DNA of 64,000 bases, taken from assembly GCA_024234735.1 (NCBI GenBank), contig JACKNV010000007.1:1-64000 (forward strand). The letters run 5' to 3'. Numbering within the stretch: position 1 is the stretch's first letter; each line of letters opens with the position of its first letter. The DNA comes from Pseudomonadales bacterium (GTDB lineage: Bacteria > Pseudomonadota > Gammaproteobacteria > Pseudomonadales > Halieaceae). Positions 26,887-35,709 of the stretch are shown piece by piece. The position numbers and the translations under genes were made by a program. Under the pieces are notes generated by a model. It ran no database searches and was not told the origin of the DNA. It saw nothing but the letters and a program-made list of their open reading frames with translations.

Positions 26887-27546
26887 TCAGGGCACCACGC
26901 GGTAAACCTCGGGAATCTGCTCCAGCGAATCGACCGAACAGTCCATATCCGTGAGCATTCCATCCTCGAGGCTGTACACCCAGCCGTGCACCGTCAGCTC
27001 CTGTCCCCGCTGCCAGGCGTTCTGCACGATGGTCGTGTGGCAGACGTTGGCCACCTGGGTGACCACGTTGAGCTCACACAGCAGGTTTATTCGCGCCGAC
27101 TCATCCTCCAGGGCATGGATACGCGTACGGTGGATTTGCAGGACATCCTTGATATTGCGCAACCAGTTGTCTATCAGCCCGTTGTCGGCACTTTCGTAGG
27201 CTGCCCGCACGCCGCCACAGCCATAATGCCCCACGACGATGACATGCTTGACCTTCAGCACATCCACCGCGTATTGCAGCACTGTCAGGCAGTTGAAATC
27301 GGTGTGCACCACCATGTTGGCAACGTTGCGGTGCACGAATATTTCCCCGGGTAGCAGGTCCACGATCTGGTTGGCGGGCACCCGGCTGTCGGAGCAGCCT
27401 ATCCACAGATACTCCGGACTCTGCTGGGCGGCCAGCTTGGCAAAAAAATCGGGATCGCTGGTGCGTATCCGCTCGGCCCAGCGCCGGTTGTTGGCAAACA
27501 ATCCCTGCAGTTTACGCGGGTTGTCGTCGGTATCGTCTTCACTCAT
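26887..27546 (-). CDS. can: Beta-class carbonic anhydrase
   Basis: A 219-residue enzyme that interconverts CO2 and bicarbonate. The zinc and catalytic residues are in WIGCSDSRVPANQIV near residue 42 and GHYGCGGVRAAYES near 100. Length and motifs match E. coli Can. The ATG overlaps the stop of the upstream GGDEF-like gene (ATGA), so I reject the longer upstream frame. Confidence 0.95.
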   Translation of the reverse strand: MSEDDTDDNPRKLQGLFANNRRWAERIRTSDPDFFAKLAAQQSPEYLWIGCSDSRVPANQIVDLLPGEIFVHRNVANMVVHTDFNCLTVLQYAVDVLKVKHVIVVGHYGCGGVRAAYESADNGLIDNWLRNIKDVLQIHRTRIHALEDESARINLLCELNVVTQVANVCHTTIVQNAWQRGQELTVHGWVYSLEDGMLTDMDCSVDSLEQIPEVYRVVP

Positions 27547-28691
27547 ACCAGCAATGTACTCAAGCGGGCCAATGATACGGTGTTGCCGCCCTTGGCCCGG
27601 GCGTTGGCCAGGGCCTTGTTGGCGACGGATTGCATCTGCCGGGCGAGCTGGGGCATGTCCACCGCGGGATAATGCTGCGTCTCCCAACTCACCAGGCCTA
27701 TGCTCAGGGTAACCTGCAATACCGCGCCGCGCCCGTCGTCCACGGCAAAGTTCTCGATGTCCTGGCGCATGCGCTCGGCAATTTCCTCTCCCAGGACCTC
27801 GCCGCTGGCGGGAATGAGCACCGCGAACCTGGAGCGCGAAAGCCGTGCCATCAGATCGGTCGCCCGCAGGTCGGAGGACACCCTCTCCGCCACCTTCTTG
27901 ACCACAAAATGGCCGCGGCGCTCACCGTAGCTTTCGTACAGATCGTCAAACTCGTCAATTTCTGCCACCAACACCGTCAACGGCTGCTCGGCGCGACGCG
28001 CCCGGGCAATCTCCCGGGCGATGTCTTTTTCAAAACCGCGCAAATTGCTGATCTGGGTGAGCGGATCGAGCATGGTCAACCTGGATACCTGCTGGCGCGC
28101 CACCGCGTTCTTGAAGCAGGAAGATATAATAGTGGCCAGGTGGGCGATCAACTGCTGCTCGGGCTCGCCGACCACCAGTGCCTCATCCTCCATGCCCAGG
28201 TGCAGGCTCCCTATCATCCTCCCGGCATCGGTCAGCGGCAGCAGCAGGGCGTACTCTATGCCGCTCTCCGTCTTGAGCACCTCGAACATGCGCGTATCGG
28301 TGGCGGTTAACAGCTCTATATCGGGCTCCAGCTCGTACAATTCCTGCATGGCAAAGGAGTCCTGGTGCAATTGCAGGCTATGGCCGTAGCGCTGCCCGCC
28401 GACGATCAACTCCGCCAGTATACCTTCCGGATCGTACAACCAGAGCTCCGCCGCACGAAAGGAAAAGTGGCAGGGCATGCTCACCAGGAGGATTTCCAAC
28501 AGGGCTTCCAGATCCTGCGCGTCGAGCATCATATGCTCGAGTTGTTGTGCCTGCAGGTACAGGTAGCGGTTTACGGTGACCGTTTCGCTGATACGGCGCT
28601 GCCGCAGCTCAGACCCGGAAACGGCCGGCGGGGCTCCCTGGATTTCCTCCCCGGCCGCGTCGCCACCCTTCTCATATGTCATCTGGTCCAC
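27543..28691 (-). CDS. GAF-like sensor with degenerate GGDEF domain
   Basis: A 382-residue cytosolic protein. Residues about 30-190 look like a DUF484/GAF small-ligand domain; residues about 215-375 are a GGDEF fold (LTMLDPLTQISNLRGFEKDI near the start). The signature loop reads RLSRSRFAVLIP where GGDEF or GGEEF is expected, so diguanylate cyclase activity is probably lost. It may bind c-di-GMP or GTP or act as a scaffold. The carbonic anhydrase start overlaps its stop. Confidence 0.82.
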   Translation of the reverse strand: MDQMTYEKGGDAAGEEIQGAPPAVSGSELRQRRISETVTVNRYLYLQAQQLEHMMLDAQDLEALLEILLVSMPCHFSFRAAELWLYDPEGILAELIVGGQRYGHSLQLHQDSFAMQELYELEPDIELLTATDTRMFEVLKTESGIEYALLLPLTDAGRMIGSLHLGMEDEALVVGEPEQQLIAHLATIISSCFKNAVARQQVSRLTMLDPLTQISNLRGFEKDIAREIARARRAEQPLTVLVAEIDEFDDLYESYGERRGHFVVKKVAERVSSDLRATDLMARLSRSRFAVLIPASGEVLGEEIAERMRQDIENFAVDDGRGAVLQVTLSIGLVSWETQHYPAVDMPQLARQMQSVANKALANARAKGGNTVSLARLSTLLV

Positions 28692-28742
28692 TCACGTCAC
28701 GCCGGACTGCCACACATTTGCAACGCCCGATCTACAATTTTA

Positions 28743-28771
28743 TTGGCAGGCAAGTGTAAGCGCCCTATACT
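28743..28771 (+). promoter_or_regulatory. Sigma70 promoter of the thiamine operon
   Basis: TTGGCA at 28743-28748 and TATACT at 28766-28771 are separated by 17 bases. This places a start point near 28778, just before the riboswitch. Confidence 0.75.
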
Positions 28772-28779
28772 GGCGATGC

Positions 28780-28890
28780 AAACCTGGGGGTGGCCAGCCC
28801 TCGGTAACCAACCGAGTGAGTATGGCCTGAGATACCGTGACGGTAAACCCTTTGAACCTGATCCGGTTAGTGCCGGCGTAGGGAGAGGTA
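28780..28890 (+). ncRNA. TPP riboswitch (THI element)
   Basis: The aptamer is intact: a GGGGGTGG 5' strand near 28786, a CTCGG...CCGAG variable hairpin (28800-28816), the CTGAGA core (28827-28832) and the near-invariant CCCTTTGAACCTGATCCGG (28848-28866) followed by GTTAGTGCCGGCGTAGGGAG. It binds thiamine pyrophosphate and should lower expression of the downstream TonB receptor, thiamine-binding protein, permease and kinase genes when TPP is plentiful. Confidence 0.97.
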
Positions 28891-28910
28891 TCGCGCCCCC
28901 GATGACTCCT

Positions 28911-28953
28911 TCTTCGCATGAGCTACCCGACGAATTTCAGCTTGTCGCGAGGA
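28911..28953 (+). promoter_or_regulatory. Possible ribosome-site sequestering hairpin
   Basis: TCTTCGC (28911-28917) can pair with GCGAGGA (28947-28953) over seven positions including one G-U. The second strand contains the ribosome site GAGG, 8 bases before the receptor ATG. No T-run terminator is seen, so the riboswitch probably acts at translation initiation. Predicted by eye only. Confidence 0.45.
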
Positions 28954-28960
28954 CCTGTAC

Positions 28961-31069
28961 ATGCAACGCCCCGTCCCCCTGCTGGCCCTACTGATGTGCC
29001 TGCCCATGCCCGGGTTTGCCGATCAGCCGGCCGCGCTTGAGGAGATCATCGTCACCGCGCAATTGCGGCCCACCGCACTCATGAACCAGCCTTCCAGCAT
29101 CAGTGTGGTCACCGCCCGGGACATTCGCGAGCGCGAAGCGCAGCACCTGGAGGGGATACTCAACCTGGCGCCCAACGTCAACAGCGCCGGCGGCACCTCG
29201 CGGGCGCGCTTCTACCAGATCCGCGGCGTCGGCGAGCGCAGCCAATTCCAGGAACCCCTCAACCCCTCGATAGGCCTGGTCATCGACGGCATCGACTTCA
29301 GCGGCCTGGGCGGTGCCGGTACCCTGTTCGATGTCGAGCAGGTCGAGATCCTGCGCGGCCCCCAGGGCACCCTGCACGGGGCCAATGCGCTGGCCGGGCT
29401 GATCAATATCCGCTCTGCCGCACCGGCCGCGGAACCCGCCATGCGGGTCGAGGTAAGCGCCGGTGAATACGACAGCTGGAGCGCCGGATTGATGGGCACC
29501 GGGCCGCTGGTGGCCGACCGCCTGCTCTATCGCCTGGCCGTCAACAGGTACTCCAGCGACGGCTTCATGGAAAACGATTATCTGGGACGTGACGACACCA
29601 ATAACCAGGACGAAACCACCGTGCGCGGCAAGCTGCGCTGGCTGCCAAACGAGCGCGACTCGGTGGACCTGACGCTCATGTATATCGATATAGACAACGG
29701 CTACGATGCCTTCTCCCTGGACAACACCCGCCACACGCTCTCGGACCAGCCGGGCAAGGATCGGCAAGAATCCTACGCTTCCGGCCTGGAATGGCGCCGC
29801 AGCCTGGACCGCGTGGTGCTCGACGTCGCGGCGACCGGCGCCAGCACCGACAGCCGTTACGCCTATGACGAGGACTGGAGCTATGTGGGCATCGCACCGG
29901 GCTGGGAGTACTCCTCCTACGACCAGTATGACCGCACCCGCGACAGCTACAGCGCCACCGCCCGCCTGTCCTCAGGTGAAGCCGGACGCCTGTTCGCGGG
30001 GCGCAGTGACTGGGTGGCCGGAATATACTACCTGGGCGATCGCGAGCACCTGCGGCGTCGCTACACCTATCTGGAAAAGGATTTCTTCAGCGATTATGAC
30101 ACCGACACCTACGCCCTGTTCGGGCAGCTCGACACGCGGCTGGGCGACAAGCTCAATCTGATTACAGGGCTGCGGGTAGAGCGGCGCCACACCGACTACA
30201 GCGACAACAACGATGTGCACAGTGACCCCGACAAGGATCTCTGGGGCGGACGTATCGCACTGGAATACCACCCGCTGGACGATGGCATGGTGTACGCCTC
30301 TATCTCCCGTGGCTATCGCGCCAACGGCATAAACGCCGGCATCCTCGCGAGCATGGAGACCACTGACGACCCCGACATTCTCCTCCAACTCAGGGCCCTG
30401 CAACAGTTCCAGGAAGAGTACCTGATCAATTACGAAACCGGATTCAAGGGCAGCCTGCTGGCTGGACGGCTCCAGACCCGGCTGGCCATTTTCTACATGG
30501 ACAGAAAAGACCAGCAGGTGAAGGGATCCCTGGTTGTTCCCCGACCCGATGGCAGCACTGCCTTCCTGGACTACACCGACAACGCCGCCCAGGGACACAA
30601 CTACGGCAGTGAGCTGGAGCTGAACTGGCTGGCCAGCGAGCAGTTGCTGCTATTTGCCAATATCGGCCTGCTGCAAACGGAATACGAAAACTATACCGAT
30701 GCCCAGGGAAACGACCTGTCCGGCCGCGACCAGGCCCAGGCGCCCAACTACCAGTATGCAATCGGCGCCCGCTACGATTTCGACGCCGGTTTCTACCTGC
30801 GCATGGATGTGGAAGGCAAGGACAGCTACTACTTCTCGGACCGCCACGAACTAAAATCGCCCTCCTACAACCTGCTCAACCTGCGTCTGGGCTATGCCCA
30901 CGACAACTGGTCGGTGGCTGTGTGGGGACGCAACGTCACCGACGAGACTTACTACGTGCGCGGCTTCGGCACCTTCGGCAACGATCCGCGCAAGGAGTAC
31001 GCGGTGGAGCCGTATTACCAGTTTGGCGAACCGCGGGTTCTCGGGGTCAGCGCCAGCTATGATTTCTGA
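28961..31069 (+). CDS. TonB-dependent outer-membrane receptor, probably for thiamine
   Basis: A 702-residue receptor with a signal peptide (MQRPVPLLALLMCLPMPGFA), a TonB box-like EEIIVTAQ, a plug domain (about residues 45-160, with DVEQVEILRGPQGTLHGANAL) and a 22-strand barrel ending in an aromatic residue (SASYDF). The TPP riboswitch immediately upstream and the thiamine genes downstream indicate import of thiamine or a derivative across the outer membrane. The plug and barrel alone do not give the ligand. Confidence 0.93.
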   Translation: MQRPVPLLALLMCLPMPGFADQPAALEEIIVTAQLRPTALMNQPSSISVVTARDIREREAQHLEGILNLAPNVNSAGGTSRARFYQIRGVGERSQFQEPLNPSIGLVIDGIDFSGLGGAGTLFDVEQVEILRGPQGTLHGANALAGLINIRSAAPAAEPAMRVEVSAGEYDSWSAGLMGTGPLVADRLLYRLAVNRYSSDGFMENDYLGRDDTNNQDETTVRGKLRWLPNERDSVDLTLMYIDIDNGYDAFSLDNTRHTLSDQPGKDRQESYASGLEWRRSLDRVVLDVAATGASTDSRYAYDEDWSYVGIAPGWEYSSYDQYDRTRDSYSATARLSSGEAGRLFAGRSDWVAGIYYLGDREHLRRRYTYLEKDFFSDYDTDTYALFGQLDTRLGDKLNLITGLRVERRHTDYSDNNDVHSDPDKDLWGGRIALEYHPLDDGMVYASISRGYRANGINAGILASMETTDDPDILLQLRALQQFQEEYLINYETGFKGSLLAGRLQTRLAIFYMDRKDQQVKGSLVVPRPDGSTAFLDYTDNAAQGHNYGSELELNWLASEQLLLFANIGLLQTEYENYTDAQGNDLSGRDQAQAPNYQYAIGARYDFDAGFYLRMDVEGKDSYYFSDRHELKSPSYNLLNLRLGYAHDNWSVAVWGRNVTDETYYVRGFGTFGNDPRKEYAVEPYYQFGEPRVLGVSASYDF

Positions 31070-31087
31070 CAACAGGAGCACCAGAAC

Positions 31088-31342
31088 ATGCAACTAACCG
31101 CCGAGTTGAGCCTTTATCCCCTGCAGAGCGACTATATACCCATCATCCAGTCATTTATCGATGCGGTACGGCAACACCAGGACCTTCAGATTGTAACCAA
31201 TGCCATGAGCACCCAGATCGCCGGAGAGCACCAGCGGGTATTGGAGGTGGTTGGCCGGGCTCTGGCGGACAGCTACGAAACCTTCGGCGCCCAGGTGCTG
31301 GTCGCCAAGTTCATCCCTGGAATCGTCGAGTTGGATGCCTGA
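31088..31342 (+). CDS. YkoF/MTH1187-family thiamine-binding protein
   Basis: An 84-residue ferredoxin-like protein beginning MQLTAELSLYPLQSDYIPII. This matches the thiamine-binding YkoF/MTH1187 family (single domain, usually about 90-100 residues). It lacks a signal peptide, so it would bind thiamine or HMP in the cytoplasm. AACAGGAGCACC lies just before the ATG. It is in the riboswitch operon 18 bases after the receptor. Confidence 0.82.
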   Translation: MQLTAELSLYPLQSDYIPIIQSFIDAVRQHQDLQIVTNAMSTQIAGEHQRVLEVVGRALADSYETFGAQVLVAKFIPGIVELDA

Positions 31343-31949
31343 AACCGGCGCGATGACAAACCTGGCTGCGGCGCTCGCCGCCCTGTCCGCCTGGGAGGCG
31401 ACCGCGGTGCTGCTCGGGATTGCCTACCTGCTACTGGCAATGCGCGAAAGCCTGTACTGCTGGTACGCCGCCTTTGTCAGCACTGCGATCTTCCTGGTGT
31501 TGTTCTGGGATGTCGGCTTGCTGATGGAATCCGCGCTGCAGGTGTACTACCTGACAATGGCGGTCTACGGCTGGTGGCACTGGCAGCAAAGCAGGACAGG
31601 GCAGCAGGCACTGGCCATCTGCAGCTGGCGCCCGCGCCAGCACCTGCTGGCCATCGGCTCGGTACTGCTGGTCTCGGCACTTAGCGGTGCACTGCTGCAA
31701 CGCTACAGCAGTGCTGCCCTGCCCTACCTCGACTCATTCACTACCTGGGGCAGCATCCTGACAACCTGGATGGTGGCACGCAAGATCCTCGAAAACTGGC
31801 TGTACTGGCTGGTCATCGACAGCGTTTCGATTTACCTCTACCTCGACAGGGCGCTGTACCTCACCGCGCTCCTGTTTGTCCTCTACCTCGTCATCGTCGT
31901 GTTTGGGTACTTCCAATGGCTGCGCCACTACCGGACACAATCCAGCTGA
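31335..31949 (+). CDS. pnuT: PnuC/PnuT-family permease (thiamine)
   Basis: A 204-residue membrane protein with about seven helices and PnuC hallmarks: FWDVGLLMESALQVYYLTMA and YGWWHWQQ. PnuC members import nicotinamide riboside and PnuT members thiamine; the TPP riboswitch favours thiamine. The ATG overlaps the previous gene's end by 8 bases; an ATG at 31353 is a weaker alternative. Confidence 0.87.
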   Translation: MPETGAMTNLAAALAALSAWEATAVLLGIAYLLLAMRESLYCWYAAFVSTAIFLVLFWDVGLLMESALQVYYLTMAVYGWWHWQQSRTGQQALAICSWRPRQHLLAIGSVLLVSALSGALLQRYSSAALPYLDSFTTWGSILTTWMVARKILENWLYWLVIDSVSIYLYLDRALYLTALLFVLYLVIVVFGYFQWLRHYRTQSS

Positions 31950-32806
31950 AGCTGGACCAGGCCCTGGCCCAGTGGCGCCACTGGGACTGCGACCCGCCTC
32001 TGGGCGCGCCGCCGCTGACGGGGGCAGTACTGGGAGCGGGGCACAGCAACCACAGCATCCTGGTGCACGGCCCGTGCGACCTGGTGGTGCGCATAGATGG
32101 CGTCGATCCCGCGAGCAATCATCTCAACCGCACCGTCGAGTGGCGGTGCCTGCAGGCGGGCCACGCGGCGGGCATCGCGCCCAGGCCAGTCTACTTCAAC
32201 CCGCAGCTGGGCTGCCTGGTCTGCGAATACCTGGCACCCGACCCGGTACAGGACCCCAACCTGCCCGCCGTGGGGCGCCTGCTGCGCAGCATCCACTCGC
32301 TGCCACCCCGACACCAGCGCCTGGATATCGGGGCACGTATTCTCAGCCTCGAAAAACAGTTGCAACACCGCGACGGACCCGGGCTGGCTCGACTGTTCAG
32401 CCACCGCAAGGCGGTGGCACGCAGCCTGGAGGCGGCCCAACAGGAGCAGCGGGACCTGGTGCTATGCCACAACGATCTGCTGCAGGCCAACCGGATTGCC
32501 AGCGGCGGCAGGCTGTGGGCAATCGACTGGGAATACTGCGCAATGGCCAACCCCTGGTACGACCTGGCGGTGATCGCCGCCGGCGATGCCCTGGACTGCG
32601 CGGCGACAGCCGAGCTGCTGGAGGGATACCTGGACAGGACGCCGACACCGACAGAGTACGCGCGCCTGCACCGCTTTGCCTGCGTATACCAGTATCTCGA
32701 GTTACTGTGGTACCTGGCCAGGCAGCCAGCCCTGCTCAGCTCCGACCAGGTCGCAGCCAGGCTCAGGCGTCTGGAAAATGCCCTGGAGCGGGCCGTCAGT
32801 CCCTGA
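31916..32806 (+). CDS. APH-fold kinase, probable thiamine kinase
   Basis: A 296-residue phosphotransferase with the Brenner motif LVLCHNDLLQANRI near residue 182 and metal-site AIDWEYCAMANPWYDLA near 202. The family includes choline, ethanolamine, fructosamine and thiamine (YcfN/ThiK) kinases. It overlaps pnuT by 34 bases and belongs to the TPP-riboswitch operon, so phosphorylation of imported thiamine to trap it is the likely role. This substrate is inferred from context. Confidence 0.8.
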   Translation: MAAPLPDTIQLKLDQALAQWRHWDCDPPLGAPPLTGAVLGAGHSNHSILVHGPCDLVVRIDGVDPASNHLNRTVEWRCLQAGHAAGIAPRPVYFNPQLGCLVCEYLAPDPVQDPNLPAVGRLLRSIHSLPPRHQRLDIGARILSLEKQLQHRDGPGLARLFSHRKAVARSLEAAQQEQRDLVLCHNDLLQANRIASGGRLWAIDWEYCAMANPWYDLAVIAAGDALDCAATAELLEGYLDRTPTPTEYARLHRFACVYQYLELLWYLARQPALLSSDQVAARLRRLENALERAVSP

Positions 32807-33278
32807 AGTTGGTGAATTGCAGCGGCGGGCCGATATCGGCATCGCGCAGCAGCGCGATAACCTGTTGCAGGTCATCGCGCTTCTTCCCGGTTACCCGCAC
32901 CTGCTCTGCCTGGATCTGCGCCTGCACTTTTATTTTGGCGTCCTTGACCTGTTTGACGATCGCCTTGCACTGAGCACTGTCCAGACCGTGGCGCAACAGC
33001 ACTGTCTGTTTTACCGACTTGCCCGATGCCACGGGATCGCCCAGGTCCATGGCAGCGGGATCTATACCGCACTTGACGAGCGCACTGCGCAACATATCCA
33101 GCATCTGCTCCAGCTGGAAGTCGGCCTCGGCGGTGAGTTCGACGGTTCGCTCCTGACGTTCGAATGAGGCCTGCACCCCCTTGAAATCGAAACGATTGGC
33201 GACGATCCGCTGCGCCTGGTCAACGGCGTTGGTCAGCTGATGAAGATCGACTTCCGAAACAACGTCGAATGATGGCAT
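32796..33278 (-). CDS. yajQ: YajQ family nucleotide-binding protein
   Basis: A 160-residue protein beginning MPSFDVVSEVDLHQLTNAVDQ and containing RFDFKG near residue 25 and KKRDDLQQVIALLRD near the C-terminus. YajQ members bind c-di-GMP in Xanthomonas and Pseudomonas and act as transcription co-regulators (family knowledge). The ATG was chosen because it gives the standard family N-terminus; the frame is open further upstream. It converges on the kinase gene with an 11-base overlap. Confidence 0.95.
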   Translation of the reverse strand: MPSFDVVSEVDLHQLTNAVDQAQRIVANRFDFKGVQASFERQERTVELTAEADFQLEQMLDMLRSALVKCGIDPAAMDLGDPVASGKSVKQTVLLRHGLDSAQCKAIVKQVKDAKIKVQAQIQAEQVRVTGKKRDDLQQVIALLRDADIGPPLQFTNFRD

Positions 33279-33368
33279 AGTGCGATTCCCGAAACCGGCC
33301 TGAACAGGGGTCTCTATAGTAATGCGCCGACGCCAGTTTTCAATCCCGGGAGGCGCGTCATCAAGCAG

Positions 33369-34268
33369 GTGACGCCACATTGGCACGTACTGGGTGCAGG
33401 CGCCATGGGCTGCCTGTTTGCCTGTGCCCTGCAGCGCGCAGGCCTGGGGGTCACCCTGCTGTCACGCGAACACGGCGCACAGGTGTCAGTCCTGCTCGAC
33501 GCGAATGGCTGCCGTCAGCAACTGACCTTCCCGAGTTCGCGGCCGGAAGATGCCGCCCCGATCAGTCACATGCTGGTCACCACCAAGGCCTATGATGTCC
33601 ACGCCGCTGTCGCGAGCGTTGCCCACCGCCTGGACGCCTGCAGCCAGGTAGTCCTGCTGGCCAATGGCTTGGGCTATGCGGACAGCCTGTACAGGTCATT
33701 CCCCCATGTCGATTTTTATCTCGGCGCCACCACCGAGGGCGCCTTCCGCGTACGCCCCTTTCACGTTCGCCATGCGGGCAGGGGCTTTACCCGCATTGGC
33801 AGGCCGGGGCAGGCCGAGCCGCCACAATGGTTTCGATCCTGGTCACAGGCGGTTCACCCCGGCGGCTGGGACAGCGAGATCCAGCGTACCCTGTGGCTGA
33901 AGCTGGCGCTCAACTGCGCCATCAATCCGCTGACCGCCCTGCATCGCTGTCGCAATGGCGAACTCGCCAGGCCACCACTGGCCGGGCAGGTACTCCAGCT
34001 GTGCGGTGAAATTGCCCCGGTTTGCACCGCGGAGGGTTTCCCGATAGGCGCCGAGGCCCTGCACCAGCAGGTGCGCGAAGTGGTCGAAGCCACCGCTGCC
34101 AACCAGTCCTCGATGCTCCAGGACGTGCTGGCCGGTCGGCAAACGGAAGCCGACTATATTACCGGCTATCTGCTGGCAGCGGCCCGCCGCCACGGGCTCC
34201 ACGCTCCCCTCAACGAAGCGCTGCTGGCGAACTTGCGGGAACACGGCCGCACTGTGCCGGACCACTAG
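33369..34268 (+). CDS. Ketopantoate reductase-family protein (PanE-like)
   Basis: A 299-residue NADPH-dependent reductase. The Rossmann motif VLGAGAMGCLFACAL lies near residue 7, and the C-terminal domain has WLKLALNCAINPLTALHRC near residue 175 with the Lys and Asn expected for ketopantoate binding. It would reduce 2-dehydropantoate in pantothenate synthesis, but paralogues of unknown substrate exist. Starts at GTG. It meets the kinase gene tail to tail. Confidence 0.87.
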   Translation: MTPHWHVLGAGAMGCLFACALQRAGLGVTLLSREHGAQVSVLLDANGCRQQLTFPSSRPEDAAPISHMLVTTKAYDVHAAVASVAHRLDACSQVVLLANGLGYADSLYRSFPHVDFYLGATTEGAFRVRPFHVRHAGRGFTRIGRPGQAEPPQWFRSWSQAVHPGGWDSEIQRTLWLKLALNCAINPLTALHRCRNGELARPPLAGQVLQLCGEIAPVCTAEGFPIGAEALHQQVREVVEATAANQSSMLQDVLAGRQTEADYITGYLLAAARRHGLHAPLNEALLANLREHGRTVPDH

Positions 34269-35683
34269 GGATACAGCGCGGCGGTTGTGGAGCGGACAAT
34301 ATTGCGCCACTGCTGCAGGGACATGTCGGGGAACAGGACCGCCTGGCCGTTGGCCTGCTGCTCGCCGAAGGTACGGGTTACCGCAAAGACGCAAAGCAGT
34401 TCCACACAGCGCAAGCCAAGTTCGAGCTGCTCGTCGGGCGCTGCCACAGAGTCCCGGCCAAAATCCCGGGAACTGATGGTCGTAACCGGGCTTGCCCCGA
34501 TCGGCCCGCTGACCCGCACAGGCCCGAGCCGCTCGCGGACGCCCCCGATCACTTCCCGCACCAACCACGGCGCCGATATCTCGGCGGGCAATCTGGCGCG
34601 CTGGCCCAGGTGCAGCACCGGCGCCGCAACATGAACGGCAGTCTCCCCTGGAAACCGCAGGACAAAGAATCCCCCTACTACCACCACCGCAGCGACCAGG
34701 GCCGCCGCGGTGGCACGGCCCAGCCACCTGGGCTGGCTATACCAGCGCCCGGCACCGGACTTCGGAGCCAGCCGGGACCTTCCGTCGCGCCCCAACCCGG
34801 CGGGAACCGCTGGCGGCAGGTCGTCCTCCGACTCCGGACGGAAACACGGCCTCGCCTCCGCCAGCAGGCTATTCCCCGCGGCCAGCGGAATAGTACGCGA
34901 CACCTGCCGCAATACCTGGCGTACGACCCGGGGGTTGGCGAGCCTGTCCTGCGGATTCCTTTGCAACAGGTTATCGACCAGTTCCACCAGCTCCGGCGCC
35001 AGCTGCACTTCCGCCGGCACCGCGTCCTGTAACGGCGGCGCCGGCTTGTCCTGAAGCATCCGCAGATCCAGCTGTCCCTCGCGATAAAAGGGGTGGGTGC
35101 CGGTCAACATGCGGTAGAGCAGGCAGCCCAGGGCGAACAGGTCCGAGCGCGTATCCAGCGGCTGCCCCCGACAATGTTCCGGAGTCAGGGCCGCGGCGCT
35201 GCCCGGGCCCGCTGCGTCCGGCCGGCGAGCAATGCCGAAATCGGTAAGCTTTACCCTGCCAGTGGTGGCAATCAGGACATTGCCGGCCTTCAGGTCACCG
35301 TGGACGACACCCTGCTGGCGCGCCACCGACAGAGCGGCCGCCAGGTCCGCGGCAATCACCAGAACACTCCCCAGGGACGGGCGCAGCGCCGCAAGAAACT
35401 CCTCCAGATCGCAGCCCGGGACGTATTCCATCACCAGGGCCAGATGGTCGCTGGATTCGATGACATCGTATATCTGCACTATCCTCGGGCTGTCCAGGCT
35501 GGCGATCACCTGGGCTTCTCGCAGCAATTGCTTGCGGGCCCGGCGCTGTGGCGGCAGCGGGTAAATCTTGATCGCCACCCGCCTTTGCAGGCGTTTGTCG
35601 TAACCCAGGAAGACACTTCCCTGGCCGCCGCGATTGATCAGCCGGACAATCCGGTAGGGCCCCACCCTGACATCCGTCGCCAT
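34265..35683 (-). CDS. Transmembrane serine/threonine protein kinase
   Basis: A 472-residue Hanks-type kinase. The glycine loop is NRGGQGSVFLG near residue 17, the ATP Lys is in VAIKIYP near 38, the catalytic loop is VVHGDLKAGNVLI near 125 (Gly replaces the usual Arg of HRD) and the metal motif is DFG near 146. A single membrane helix (about residues 325-345) separates the kinase from a C-terminal domain of about 130 residues that should face the periplasm. It lies 26 bases downstream of an FHA-sigma54 regulator gene, an obvious partner. Confidence 0.9.
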   Translation of the reverse strand: MATDVRVGPYRIVRLINRGGQGSVFLGYDKRLQRRVAIKIYPLPPQRRARKQLLREAQVIASLDSPRIVQIYDVIESSDHLALVMEYVPGCDLEEFLAALRPSLGSVLVIAADLAAALSVARQQGVVHGDLKAGNVLIATTGRVKLTDFGIARRPDAAGPGSAAALTPEHCRGQPLDTRSDLFALGCLLYRMLTGTHPFYREGQLDLRMLQDKPAPPLQDAVPAEVQLAPELVELVDNLLQRNPQDRLANPRVVRQVLRQVSRTIPLAAGNSLLAEARPCFRPESEDDLPPAVPAGLGRDGRSRLAPKSGAGRWYSQPRWLGRATAAALVAAVVVVGGFFVLRFPGETAVHVAAPVLHLGQRARLPAEISAPWLVREVIGGVRERLGPVRVSGPIGASPVTTISSRDFGRDSVAAPDEQLELGLRCVELLCVFAVTRTFGEQQANGQAVLFPDMSLQQWRNIVRSTTAALYP

Positions 35684-35709
35684 TCAGCAACCTGACCACA
35701 CAACAGGCA

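Noticed and set aside
27547..27687. Upstream extension of the carbonic anhydrase frame
   Set aside because: Extra 47 residues are Arg/Gly rich, overlap the GGDEF-like gene and are not part of the family; the ATGA junction gives the better start.
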